This document shows positions 23,381 through 31,780 of a stretch of DNA of 64,000 nt, in pieces. The position numbers and the translations under genes are program-made. Below the pieces are notes generated by a model. The model was not told the DNA's origin and did not search any database. It saw only the letters and a program-made list of their open reading frames with translations. Within the stretch, counting starts at the first letter, position 1. Each line of letters opens with the position of its first letter. This DNA is from Micromonospora trifolii (GTDB lineage: Bacteria > Actinomycetota > Actinomycetes > Mycobacteriales > Micromonosporaceae), in contig NZ_JAKKFD010000003.1 of assembly GCF_022229005.1 (NCBI RefSeq), positions 124,001 to 188,000 of the forward strand, read 5' to 3'.

Positions 23381-24097
23381 TCAGCGGGCCGGACGACCTG
23401 CCGGTGTCACGACCGCGGCCCGCGCCGACGCCGGGGCCAACCCGCGCGCCGGCTCCAACGCCGCGCTGCGCAGGATCCGCTGCCGGTCCGGGCCGTCGGC
23501 CACGCTGACCAGGAAGCAACCGGTGCCGGGGCGGAGCCGGGCCGGTACGTCGAGCACTGCCGCGCCCCGGATCAGCACCGCGGCCAGTTCCCGGTCGGTG
23601 AGCCGGACGCCGAGGATGTGCCGGCGCACGTGCCGTCCGGCGGCCAGCAGCGCCGAGCGCCAGGCTGCCTCCGCCAGTCGGGTCACCAACAGTCGGCGGG
23701 CGGGTGAGGCGCCGGGCAGCGGCCCGCCGAGCAGCTCGCGCCGCCCCTGCCACCAGCCCGCGTCCAACATCCGGGTGTACGCGCCCTGGTGCTCCCGGGG
23801 CACCCACAGCCGGTGCAGCTCGTAGCGGCGGCGCAGGCCGCCGACGGCCACCTCGTGGCTGACCGGGATGTCCAGCCGGTTGAGTAGTTGCCGCATCCGC
23901 TGCGCGGCGTCCTCCCGGTTGAACTCCACCCCGGCGGTGTGCTCGGCCCGGACCGCGCTGGGCCGGGCGGCGGTCGGTGGTGGTGTGCAGCGCAGCAGGC
24001 AGGCAGCCTCGAACGCGTCGCCCAGTGTCAGCCAGCCCAGCGGGGATGGGGTGGTCGGGGAGTGGGGCCGGTCGAGCACTGCGGGTTCGTGGGTCAA
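23381..24097 (-). CDS. hypothetical protein
   Basis: A 238-residue soluble protein, rich in Arg and Ala, without membrane segments or a signal peptide. The TTG at 24097 is supported by GGGAG 7 nt upstream. Visible features are a WLTLGDAFEAACLLRC block near residue 22-37 and a long helical middle (RRLLVTRLAEAAWRSALLAAGRHVRRHILG). I do not recognise a family or catalytic motif. It lies upstream of the TAXI lipoprotein gene on the same strand (73 bp apart), so they may be co-transcribed. Confidence 0.65.
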   Translation of the reverse strand: MTHEPAVLDRPHSPTTPSPLGWLTLGDAFEAACLLRCTPPPTAARPSAVRAEHTAGVEFNREDAAQRMRQLLNRLDIPVSHEVAVGGLRRRYELHRLWVPREHQGAYTRMLDAGWWQGRRELLGGPLPGASPARRLLVTRLAEAAWRSALLAAGRHVRRHILGVRLTDRELAAVLIRGAAVLDVPARLRPGTGCFLVSVADGPDRQRILRSAALEPARGLAPASARAAVVTPAGRPAR

Positions 24098-24203
24098 CGG
24101 AGGCTCCCTTGTCGGAGTCTGGGTTGCCCTACCGTGGCCCCTGCCACGCCGTTAGGGAACTGCTCCGGCCCAGCCTTGAGCAAATCTTGCGGCTGCGGTG
24201 CCG

Positions 24204-25001
24204 CTAGAGGTCGGTGACCACCAGATCCACCTGGCGCACCCGGCCCGCGGCGGTGGCCTGCTCCAGCACTGTGTGCTTAAGCTCTCGCAGGGTGCCCACC
24301 AGCTCCGTGGCGGTGCGCGGCCGGGCGCCGGCGACGAGCAGGTCCCGGACCAGCCGCCCCTTGGTCGCCTTGTTGAAGTGGCTGACCACCGAGCGGACCG
24401 GCACACCGTCGACCTCCCGCTCGTGCAGCACCCGTACGGTGAGCGTCCGCTCGGCCAGCTCACCGCGTGGCGTCCAGGTCGCGGCGTACGCGCCGGAGCG
24501 CAGGTCCAGCACCGGGCCGCGCCCGGCGGCGTCGTCCAGCGCCGGCGTCAGCTCCCTGCGCCAGTACGCCGACAGCGCCCCGACGTCGGGCAGGCGCGCG
24601 CCGATCGGGCAGCGGTACGGCGGAATCCGGTCGGCCAACCGGACCGCGCCCCACAGCCCGGAGCTGATCAGGATCGACCGGCGGGCCGCCCGCTGCGCCG
24701 TGGCCGGCAACGAGGCCAGGTCCAACGCCTCGTAGAGCACACCGGTGTAGAGCCGCTCGGCCGGCGCGGTGGCCGCCTCCCGCAGTCGGGCGTTGCGCCG
24801 CAGCTCGCCCCGCTGGCCCTCGCTGAGGCCGAGCGCCGCCCGGGCGGCCTCCTCGTCCGGCCCGGTGCTCAGCGTCACCAGGGCGTCCAGCACCCGCTCG
24901 CGGGCCGGGTTCAGCGCGGGCAGCGAGAGCCGGTCCGGGGCCCAGCGCCGTCCGGTGCCGGCGTCGGCCTTCCCCTCCGAGGGCGGCAACAGGATGAGCA
25001 T
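24204..25001 (-). CDS. yaaA: YaaA-family peroxide stress protein
   Basis: A 265-residue protein of the YaaA/DUF328 family. It begins with the hallmark MLILLPPSEGK, has RLYTGVLYEALDL and ISSGLWGAVRL, RIPPYRCPIGARLP, and ends with FNKATKGRLVRDLL. In E. coli YaaA lowers free iron and so protects DNA and proteins from peroxide damage; the fold binds DNA-like substrates. The protein is cytoplasmic. The ATG at 25001 has GAGGAGA upstream. The gene is monocistronic by appearance. Confidence 0.9.
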   Translation of the reverse strand: MLILLPPSEGKADAGTGRRWAPDRLSLPALNPARERVLDALVTLSTGPDEEAARAALGLSEGQRGELRRNARLREAATAPAERLYTGVLYEALDLASLPATAQRAARRSILISSGLWGAVRLADRIPPYRCPIGARLPDVGALSAYWRRELTPALDDAAGRGPVLDLRSGAYAATWTPRGELAERTLTVRVLHEREVDGVPVRSVVSHFNKATKGRLVRDLLVAGARPRTATELVGTLRELKHTVLEQATAAGRVRQVDLVVTDL

Positions 25002-25066
25002 GGGTCTCCTCGACGGGCGAAACGGCGGCGCCCCACGCGCCGGCCCGGCCAGCGTACGACCAGCCC

Positions 25067-26686
25067 CTACCGCCAGGGCCGCACCGGGGTGTCGGGGTGG
25101 TAGACGCGATAGCCGCCGACCTCGCGCACCGGCGCGGCGTCGGCCCGGTCGGCGAGCAGCCGGCGCAACCGCCGGTCCATCGGCGAGTCGACCTCCACCA
25201 CGTAGCCCGGCCGCTCGGCCCGTCCCACCTGCCGCCAGTACGGCCGGTAGCGGTTCTGCCCCGGCGACAGGTCCCCGTCGAGCACCCCGCAGACCACCGA
25301 CTCATCCGTGTTGAAGATCAGTCGGTTGCAGGTCCAGTAGTCCCCGTACACCTCGTGGGGTCCGTCGGCGCGCAGCGCGGCGGCCAGCTCCCGGGCCTGG
25401 CGCTCCTCGGTCCGCGACGCCGCGGTGCCGGTGGCCGCGAACAGCACGGTGATCACCAGGGTGGTCACTGTCAGCGCCGCCAGCACGGCGGCGGACAGCG
25501 CGCCGGCGAACCGCCCCAGCACGCTGCTGGTGCCCCGCCACGCGGTCAGCGCCGCCACCCAGAGCGGCCAGAGCACCGCCGGCAGCGACAGTTGCAGCAC
25601 CGACAGGTAGCGGGCGTTGTCCAGCGGGCTGGTCGCGGCGAGCGGGCTGCGCACATACGACAGCAGTGTCAACGCGGCGCCGGCGACCAGCGCGAGCTGC
25701 ACGACCGGCCCGACCCGCTCCCCGCGCAGCACCCCGGCGGCGCGACGGTACGCGAGCACAGCGAGTGCCGCGGCGGCCAGCAGCAGCAGCGGGTACAGCA
25801 CGCCGAACCACTGTTGCCAGCGTCCGCAGCCGTCCACCGGGCAGAGCCCGTGCGCCAGCGGCACCCCCTCCAGCAGGCCGCCCCGGATCCGGTCGGACCA
25901 CGGCGGCTGCGGCCCGGCCTTGGTGCTGACCTCCCGGAACACCGACAGTGAGTCCTCACCGGCCCCGGCCCGCAGGTTGTCCACGATCATCGGGGCCACG
26001 CCGACAACCAACCCCGCCACCAGCAGCAGACCGGACCAGCCGAGCAACTCCCGCCGCACCGCCCAGACCAGTGCCAGGCCGGCCACCGCGAGGTACGGCA
26101 GGATCAGCCAGTCCGACCAGACGGCCAGGCCGACGAGCAGCCCGAACAGGCCGATCGCCAGTCGTCGGCGGTGGACAGTGCCGGCCGCCAACCCCACGGT
26201 GATCAGCAGCATCAGCAGCACCGCAGGCTTCACCTCCGGCCGCCCACCGACGACGGTGAGCTGGTCGCGCACCACCCGCTCCGGCCCGAGCGCGAGCAGA
26301 CCCACAACGAAGGCGGCGAACCACGGGGTGCCGAGCCGGCGGGTCAACCGGTGGATCAGGTAGAGGAAGATCGCGTACAGCGCGAGCATCGGCAGGCGCA
26401 GCACCGGCCAGCTCGGCCCGAACACCGCCACCAGGGGAGCGGCGAGGTACGACTCCAACATCCCCATGTAGTGCTGGCCGTAGAGGAAGACCGGGTGTTC
26501 CCGGCCCTGCCCGATGTGCAGTGCGGCGAGCCCGAAGGTCGCCTCGTCGCTGTTCGACACCGGCACCGTGCACAGCGTCAGGACCAGCCGGTAGACGACA
26601 CCGACGAGCCCGAACAGCAGCGCGACGAGCGCCGGCCGATCGAGTCGCGGGCGCCATCGCCCACGGTGCTGCTCTGGATGCGACAC
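25067..26686 (-). CDS. polytopic GT-C-type membrane glycosyltransferase, putative
   Basis: About 539 residues with 10-12 hydrophobic helices and a C-terminal extracytoplasmic domain of about 100 residues. The first external loop holds VSNSDEATFGLAALHIGQG, with an acidic DE pair at the position where GT-C enzymes keep catalytic aspartates, and YGQHYMGMLESYLAAP follows. Such enzymes move sugars from polyprenyl-phosphate donors to external acceptors. The start is uncertain: GTG 26686 has GGGGGCG at normal spacing, TTG 26692 lies closer to it. The acceptor is unknown. Confidence 0.75.
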   Translation of the reverse strand: MSHPEQHRGRWRPRLDRPALVALLFGLVGVVYRLVLTLCTVPVSNSDEATFGLAALHIGQGREHPVFLYGQHYMGMLESYLAAPLVAVFGPSWPVLRLPMLALYAIFLYLIHRLTRRLGTPWFAAFVVGLLALGPERVVRDQLTVVGGRPEVKPAVLLMLLITVGLAAGTVHRRRLAIGLFGLLVGLAVWSDWLILPYLAVAGLALVWAVRRELLGWSGLLLVAGLVVGVAPMIVDNLRAGAGEDSLSVFREVSTKAGPQPPWSDRIRGGLLEGVPLAHGLCPVDGCGRWQQWFGVLYPLLLLAAAALAVLAYRRAAGVLRGERVGPVVQLALVAGAALTLLSYVRSPLAATSPLDNARYLSVLQLSLPAVLWPLWVAALTAWRGTSSVLGRFAGALSAAVLAALTVTTLVITVLFAATGTAASRTEERQARELAAALRADGPHEVYGDYWTCNRLIFNTDESVVCGVLDGDLSPGQNRYRPYWRQVGRAERPGYVVEVDSPMDRRLRRLLADRADAAPVREVGGYRVYHPDTPVRPWR

Positions 26687-26859
26687 GACCAACGCCCCCG
26701 TCGTCGTCCCGACCGGAGTGTTTCACGTTCGGCCGGACCGCCGAGGGGGATCGGCCCAGCCGGGGTGGGCTGGACCGGCTCCACGACGGTCGGCCGGCGG
26801 CGGCGCAGCCGGGGTCGGCTCGCGTGGCCGTGGCTGTCGACGTGTGGCAGGGTTGGCGC

Positions 26860-27900
26860 GTGCCACCCACTCCCGCCGGCCAACTGGCCGTTCCGAACCT
26901 GCACCGGGCTGCGCGGATCGAGGACGCCGTGCACCAGCTCGTCGAGCGCCGGCTGCGGCGCACCGGCTGGCGGGTCAACATCGTCGCGTACACCGGCTAT
27001 GGCGCGCCGGGCTGGGTGCGGGTGATGTGTCGGGTGCTGCTGGGCCGTCCGGACACCCGCCAGCGGGGTCGGCTGGACAAGGTCCGCGGCTGGCGCAGTT
27101 TCACGACGCTGCCGAACAAGCACGTCACGGTGACCATCGAGGCCGGCGGGGTGCGACACGAGACGCGGGCCGACCGCAGTGGCTTCGTCGACACCCTGGT
27201 CGAGGCGGACCTGCCGCCCGGTTGGGGCACCGTCCGGCTCAGTGTCCCGGACGCCGAGCCGGTCGACGCCCCGGTGCGCATCCTCGACCCGGAGGTCAAG
27301 TTCGGCATCATCTCCGACATCGACGACACGGTGATGGTGACCGCGCTGCCCCGGCCGCTGCTCGCCGCATGGAACACGTTCGTGCTCGACGAGCACGCCC
27401 GCAACGCGGTGCCCGGCATGGCGGTGCTCTACGAGCGGCTGGTCACCGCGCACCCCGGCGCACCGGTCTTCTACCTTTCCACCGGCGCGTGGAACGTGGC
27501 GCCCACGCTGACCCGCTTCCTGTCCCGGCACCTCTACCCGGCCGGGCCGCTGCTGCTCACCGACTGGGGCCCGACCGCCGACCGCTGGTTCCGCAGCGGC
27601 ATGGAACACAAGCGGGTCACCCTCGCGCGGCTTGCCCAGGAGTTCCCCGACGTGCGCTGGCTGCTGGTCGGCGACGACGGCCAGCACGACCAGGAGATCT
27701 ACCGGGAGTTCGCCGCCGCCCACCCGGAGAACGTCGCCGGGGTGGCGATCCGCAGGCTCTCCCCGACCCAGTCGGTGCTGGCCGGCACCCTGCCCGCCCC
27801 AGCCGGCCGCCCGTCGTCGGGGCCGGTGGGGCAGAAGTGGCTGTCCGCCCCGGACGGCGCCGGCCTGTGGCAGCTGCTCCGCGACGCCGGCCTGGTGTGA
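26860..27900 (+). CDS. App1-family phosphatase (DUF2183)
   Basis: A 346-residue protein. The N-terminal half carries an immunoglobulin-like segment (HVTVTIEAGGVRHETRADRSGF). The C-terminal half is a HAD-fold App1 phosphatase with catalytic DxDxT in ISDIDDTV, FYLSTGAWNV, and LLVGDDGQHDQEIYREFA. Yeast App1 dephosphorylates phosphatidate; bacterial relatives may act on phospholipids or other phosphoesters. There is no signal peptide. The GTG at 26860 is chosen because the conserved region begins soon after; the longer frame overlaps the divergent membrane protein gene. It converges on a TetR gene with a 7-bp gap. Confidence 0.85.
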   Translation: MPPTPAGQLAVPNLHRAARIEDAVHQLVERRLRRTGWRVNIVAYTGYGAPGWVRVMCRVLLGRPDTRQRGRLDKVRGWRSFTTLPNKHVTVTIEAGGVRHETRADRSGFVDTLVEADLPPGWGTVRLSVPDAEPVDAPVRILDPEVKFGIISDIDDTVMVTALPRPLLAAWNTFVLDEHARNAVPGMAVLYERLVTAHPGAPVFYLSTGAWNVAPTLTRFLSRHLYPAGPLLLTDWGPTADRWFRSGMEHKRVTLARLAQEFPDVRWLLVGDDGQHDQEIYREFAAAHPENVAGVAIRRLSPTQSVLAGTLPAPAGRPSSGPVGQKWLSAPDGAGLWQLLRDAGLV

Positions 27901-27907
27901 CGGCCGG

Positions 27908-28555
27908 TCAGGACGACGGATCCCCGGCGTCCTGCGGTGCGGTGCCGAGGGACCGGCGAAGCATGGTGACCAGTTCCTCGGCTGCGTGACGGCTGTCGAA
28001 GTCGGGGTCGGCCAGGCACTCCGACACGATCGCGTCGATGGCCCCGTTCACGATGACGGCGGTGGCCTGCGGGTCGACGCTGGGCCGGTAGTCGCCGGCC
28101 GCCCGCGCCGCGTCGATCAGACCGGCGACCGCCTCCCGCCGACTGCGCGCGTTCGGCGTGTCACCGATGCCGGTCTCCTCGCTCAACGCCTCGACGATCA
28201 TCCGGGTGTGGTCCGGGTGGTCCCGCAGGTACGCCACCAGGGACCGGACGTAGGCCTCCACAGCGGACGCACCGGCTCGCGCCCCGACTTCGGCGCCGAC
28301 GTACCCGGTGAGGGACTCCAGGACCGAGGCGTAGGCGGTCCGCACGACAGCGTCCTTGGACGGGAAGTGGTAGAGGACGGCGGCCTTGGAGATGCCGGCC
28401 CCCTCCGCGATCCGGGCGAGTGAGGTGCCCCGATAGCCGTGCCGGGCAACCAGATCGATTGTCACGCCGATGAGTTGCGCCCGTCGCGCCTGCTCGGTGA
28501 TCGTGAGTGGCTTGGTGGCGCGGACCTGCGCTGACGCGGTGTCGTTCGGGTGCAC
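27908..28555 (-). CDS. TetR-family repressor of the divergent hydrolase
   Basis: A 215-residue TetR regulator. The helix-turn-helix ARIAEGAGISKAAVLYHFPSKDAVV lies near residues 45-70, and the C-terminal domain is helical. Start choice: GTG 28555 has a TACGGT hexamer exactly 6 nt upstream, whereas the ATG at 28618 would place the start codon inside a palindrome (28613-28628) that looks like its own operator. It is divergent from an alpha/beta hydrolase gene, the usual arrangement for local control. The ligand is unknown. Confidence 0.85.
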   Translation of the reverse strand: MHPNDTASAQVRATKPLTITEQARRAQLIGVTIDLVARHGYRGTSLARIAEGAGISKAAVLYHFPSKDAVVRTAYASVLESLTGYVGAEVGARAGASAVEAYVRSLVAYLRDHPDHTRMIVEALSEETGIGDTPNARSRREAVAGLIDAARAAGDYRPSVDPQATAVIVNGAIDAIVSECLADPDFDSRHAAEELVTMLRRSLGTAPQDAGDPSS

Positions 28556-28561
28556 CCGCTT

Positions 28562-28567
28562 ACCGTA
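28562..28567 (-). promoter_or_regulatory. predicted -10 (TACGGT) of the TetR gene
   Basis: TACGGT on the minus strand stands exactly 6 nt before the GTG at 28555, implying leaderless transcription of the repressor gene. Confidence 0.45.
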
Positions 28568-28602
28568 CCGGCCCCTTCGCCCGCCACTTCCTGACCTGAC
28601 GG

Positions 28603-28632
28603 TTGTATTTTCTACCATGCGGTTAGTAATCT
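28603..28632 (+). promoter_or_regulatory. hydrolase promoter with TetR-type operator
   Basis: TTGTAT (28603-28608) and TAATCT (28627-28632) are 18 bp apart, and TAATCT ends 6 nt before the hydrolase ATG. TACCATGCGGTTAGTA (28613-28628), an imperfect palindrome with TACCA/TAGTA arms, fills the spacer. A repressor bound there would block the hydrolase promoter. Confidence 0.5.
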
Positions 28633-28638
28633 GACCTC

Positions 28639-29634
28639 ATGGTGATGAAGGTCGTGCGGAGGATGGGCGGATTCCTGCGAGCGCATCGACACCTCCTGAT
28701 CCGGGCCGCCGCTGTGCTCGTGGTGATCACGGTGGCGATCGCGTACGCGCTGCGCGACCCCGCACCAGTCGGCTACTTCACGTCGGCGGAGTCCCACGAT
28801 CGTTTCGTCGGTGCGTACCGGGAGGCGATGGAGCAGTTGCCGGCCCCCGACCGCACGCTCGACGTCCGGACCGGACACGGCGTCGTCCGGGTCTACCACT
28901 TCAGCGGCGGCACCGAGCCGGCAGCCGCGCCCCTGCTGCTCCTGCCCGGCCGGGCGTCCGCGTCACCGGTCTGGGCGGACAACCTGCCGTCGCTGCTGCT
29001 GTCGCGCGACGTCTACACCGTCGACCTGCTCGGTGAGCCGGGCATGAGCATCCAGCAGCGCCCCATCAAGGACGCGACCGCGCACGCGCAGTGGTTGCAC
29101 GAGGTCCTGCTGGCGCTGCCCGAGCCGACCATCCACCTGGTCGGCGTGTCGTTCGGCGGTTGGACGGCGATGAACCTCGCGGTGCACCGGCCGCAGAAGG
29201 TGGGGAGCGTCGTGCTGCTCGATCCGGTCCTGGTCTTCGCTGGTCTGTCAGCGGAGGTGGTGCTGCGGTCCATCCCGGTCAGCGTCCGCTGGGCGCCCCG
29301 ATCCTGGCGGGACAGCTTCACCAGTTGGACGGCGAACGGCGCCCCGGTGCAGGACGTACCGGTCGCCCGGATGATCGAGGCCGGCATGCAGGCGTACGTG
29401 ATGAAGCTGTCCGCCCCGACCCGGCCGTCCGAGGACCAGCTCGCGGCGGTGGACGTCCCGGTGCTCGTGCTGATGGCGGGAAAGTCCCGGCTGCACGACG
29501 CTGGCGAGGCCGCGAAGCTGGCGGAGCGGTCCCTGACCCACGGCACCGTGAAGACCTACCCGGATGCTTCGCACGCCCTCAACGGCGAATACCCGAACGA
29601 GATAGCCGCCGACATCTCCGCGTTCCTCAACTGA
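28639..29634 (+). CDS. membrane-anchored alpha/beta hydrolase
   Basis: A 331-residue protein. An N-terminal basic stretch and one transmembrane helix (LLIRAAAVLVVITVAIAYAL, residues about 19-38) anchor an outside-facing alpha/beta hydrolase domain. The motif LLLLPGRASASPVW occupies the oxyanion-hole region, and the nucleophile elbow is VGVSFGGWTA. The acidic residue is uncertain (AGKSRLHDAGE), and the His lies in DASHALNGEYP. Such proteins act on esters or lactones; the substrate is unknown. It is divergent from a TetR gene and probably repressed by it. It converges on glgB with a 43-bp gap. Confidence 0.85.
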   Translation: MVMKVVRRMGGFLRAHRHLLIRAAAVLVVITVAIAYALRDPAPVGYFTSAESHDRFVGAYREAMEQLPAPDRTLDVRTGHGVVRVYHFSGGTEPAAAPLLLLPGRASASPVWADNLPSLLLSRDVYTVDLLGEPGMSIQQRPIKDATAHAQWLHEVLLALPEPTIHLVGVSFGGWTAMNLAVHRPQKVGSVVLLDPVLVFAGLSAEVVLRSIPVSVRWAPRSWRDSFTSWTANGAPVQDVPVARMIEAGMQAYVMKLSAPTRPSEDQLAAVDVPVLVLMAGKSRLHDAGEAAKLAERSLTHGTVKTYPDASHALNGEYPNEIAADISAFLN

Positions 29635-29677
29635 CCGGCGAATCCTCGTGGACGTCGGCCGGCGTGACCGCGCCGCC

Positions 29678-31780
29678 TCAGCCCTGCCGCAGCCAGACCG
29701 CACCCAGCGGCGGCACCTGAAGGGCCGCCGAGGCGACCATCCCGTGCCACGGCACGTCCTCGGCACGCACCTCGCCCAGGTTGCCCACCCCCGACCCGCC
29801 GTAGTGGTGGGCGTCGGTGTTGAGCACCTCGGTCCATGCGCCGCCGGCCGGTAGGCCGATCCGGTAGTCGTGCAGCGGCTGGGCGGAGAAGTTCGCCACG
29901 CACACCAGCGTCGAGCCGTCCGGGGCGATCCGGACGAACGACACGGTGTTGTTGGCGACGTCGTCGCCGGCGATCCAGCGGAACCCGGCCGGCTCGGTGT
30001 CCTGAGCCCAGAGCGCCGGGGTGTCCCGGTAGACCCGGTTGAGGTCGGCGACGAGTCGTTGCACGCCGGCGCGGGCCGGGTCGTGCAGCAGGTACCAGTC
30101 GAGGCCGCGCTCCTCGCTCCACTCCCGGTCGTCGGCCAGCTCGGAGCCCATGAAGAGCAGTTGCTTGCCGGGGTGGGCCCACATGTACGCCAGCAGCGCC
30201 CGCACGTTCGCCAGCCGCTGCCAGGTGTCGCCGGGCATCTTGCCGGCCAGTGAGCCCTTGCCGTGCACCACCTCGTCGTGGCTGATCGGCAGCACGTAGT
30301 TCTCGCTCCAGGCGTACGCCAGGGAGAAGGTGAGCTGGTGGTGGTGGTGCTGGCGGTAGATCGGGTCCTTCGAGGTGTAGAGCAGGGTGTCGTGCATCCA
30401 GCCCATGTTCCACTTGAACCCGAAGCCCAGCCCGCCGTCGGCGGTGGGGCGGGTGACCCCGGGCCAGGCGGTGGACTCCTCGGCGATCATGACGACGCCG
30501 GCGTGGTGCTTGTAGACGGTCGCGTTCACCTCCTGCATGAGCGCGATGGCCTCCAGGTTCTCCCGGCCGCCGTACTTGTTCGGGGCCCACTCGCCGTGGT
30601 TGCGGGAGTAGTCCAGGTAGAGCATCGAGGCGACCGCGTCGACCCGCAGCCCGTCGACGTGGAACTGGTCGCACCAGTAGAGCGCATTGGCGACCAGGAA
30701 GTTGCGGACCTCGTTGCGGCCGAAGTCGAAGACGTACGTGCCCCAGTCGGGGTGCTCGCCGCGTCGCGGGTCGGGGTGCTCGTAGAGCGGGGTGCCGTCG
30801 AACCGCGCGAGGGCCCACTCGTCCTTCGGGAAGTGCGCGGGCACCCAGTCCAGGAGGACGCCGATGCCGGCGGCGTGCAGCTGGTCGACGAGGTGGCGGA
30901 ACTCGTCCGGGTCGCCGAACCGGGAGGTCGGCGCGTAGTAGCCGGTCACCTGGTAGCCCCAGGAGCCGCCGAACGGGTGTTCCATCACCGGCAGGAACTC
31001 CACGTGCGTGAAGCCCAGCTCGGTGACGTACGCGGTGAGTTGCTCGGCCAGCTCGCGGTAGCCCAGGCCGGGTCGCCACGAGCCGAGGTGCACCTCGTAG
31101 ACGCTCATCGGTTCCTGGTGCGGCTGCCGCTCGGCCCGCCGGGCCAGCCAGTCCGCGTCGTTCCACAGGTACGTCGAGTGGTGCACCACCGAGGCGGTGG
31201 CCGGTGGCACCTCGGCGTACGCGGCGAGGGGGTCGGCCTTGTCCCGCCACTGCCCGTCGGCGCCCAGCACCCGGTACTTGTAGCGGGCCCCGACCCGGGC
31301 GTTGGGGACGAACAGCTCCCACACCCCGCTGGAGCCGAGCGACCGCATCGACCAGCCGTCGTCGGGGCCCCAGCCGGTGAAGTCGCCGATCACCCGCACC
31401 CCACGGGCGTTGGGTGCCCAGACGCTGAACGCCACGCCCTCGTCGAAGACGCGGGCGCCGAGCGCCTCCCACAGCCGCTCGTGCCGGCCCTCGCGGATCA
31501 GGTGCAGGTCCAGCTCACCGAGGGTCGGCGGGTAGCGGTACGGGTCGTCGTGGGCGGTCCCGTCGACCTCCACCCGGTAGTCGAGCACTGTGCCGTCGAC
31601 CTGCGCCTCGAAGACGCCCACGTCGTGCACCCGCTTCATCGGGTGCCGCTCGTCGCCGACGAGCAGCGCGACGTCGCCGGCGCCCCGGCGCATCGTGCGG
31701 ATCGTCGTCGAGCCGTCCGCGGGGTGCGCGCCGAGCAGCGCGTGCGGGTCGTGCGTCGCGCCGGAGATCAGCTGGTCCAT
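29678..31780 (-). CDS. glgB: 1,4-alpha-glucan branching enzyme
   Basis: A 700-residue branching enzyme. An N-terminal CBM48 region ([20 protein letters not shown]) precedes the GH13 barrel with [12 protein letters not shown], the nucleophile Asp in [13 protein letters not shown], the acid Glu in [10 protein letters not shown] and [11 protein letters not shown]. The C-terminal beta domain ends in LGAVWLRQG. It cuts alpha-1,4 chains and rejoins them by alpha-1,6 bonds. The ATG at 31780 follows GAAGGACG, and the gene overlaps the 3' end of glgE by 13 bp, so the two are translationally coupled. This is the classical gene pair of the GlgE pathway. Confidence 0.95.
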   Translation of the reverse strand: MDQLISGATHDPHALLGAHPADGSTTIRTMRRGAGDVALLVGDERHPMKRVHDVGVFEAQVDGTVLDYRVEVDGTAHDDPYRYPPTLGELDLHLIREGRHERLWEALGARVFDEGVAFSVWAPNARGVRVIGDFTGWGPDDGWSMRSLGSSGVWELFVPNARVGARYKYRVLGADGQWRDKADPLAAYAEVPPATASVVHHSTYLWNDADWLARRAERQPHQEPMSVYEVHLGSWRPGLGYRELAEQLTAYVTELGFTHVEFLPVMEHPFGGSWGYQVTGYYAPTSRFGDPDEFRHLVDQLHAAGIGVLLDWVPAHFPKDEWALARFDGTPLYEHPDPRRGEHPDWGTYVFDFGRNEVRNFLVANALYWCDQFHVDGLRVDAVASMLYLDYSRNHGEWAPNKYGGRENLEAIALMQEVNATVYKHHAGVVMIAEESTAWPGVTRPTADGGLGFGFKWNMGWMHDTLLYTSKDPIYRQHHHHQLTFSLAYAWSENYVLPISHDEVVHGKGSLAGKMPGDTWQRLANVRALLAYMWAHPGKQLLFMGSELADDREWSEERGLDWYLLHDPARAGVQRLVADLNRVYRDTPALWAQDTEPAGFRWIAGDDVANNTVSFVRIAPDGSTLVCVANFSAQPLHDYRIGLPAGGAWTEVLNTDAHHYGGSGVGNLGEVRAEDVPWHGMVASAALQVPPLGAVWLRQG

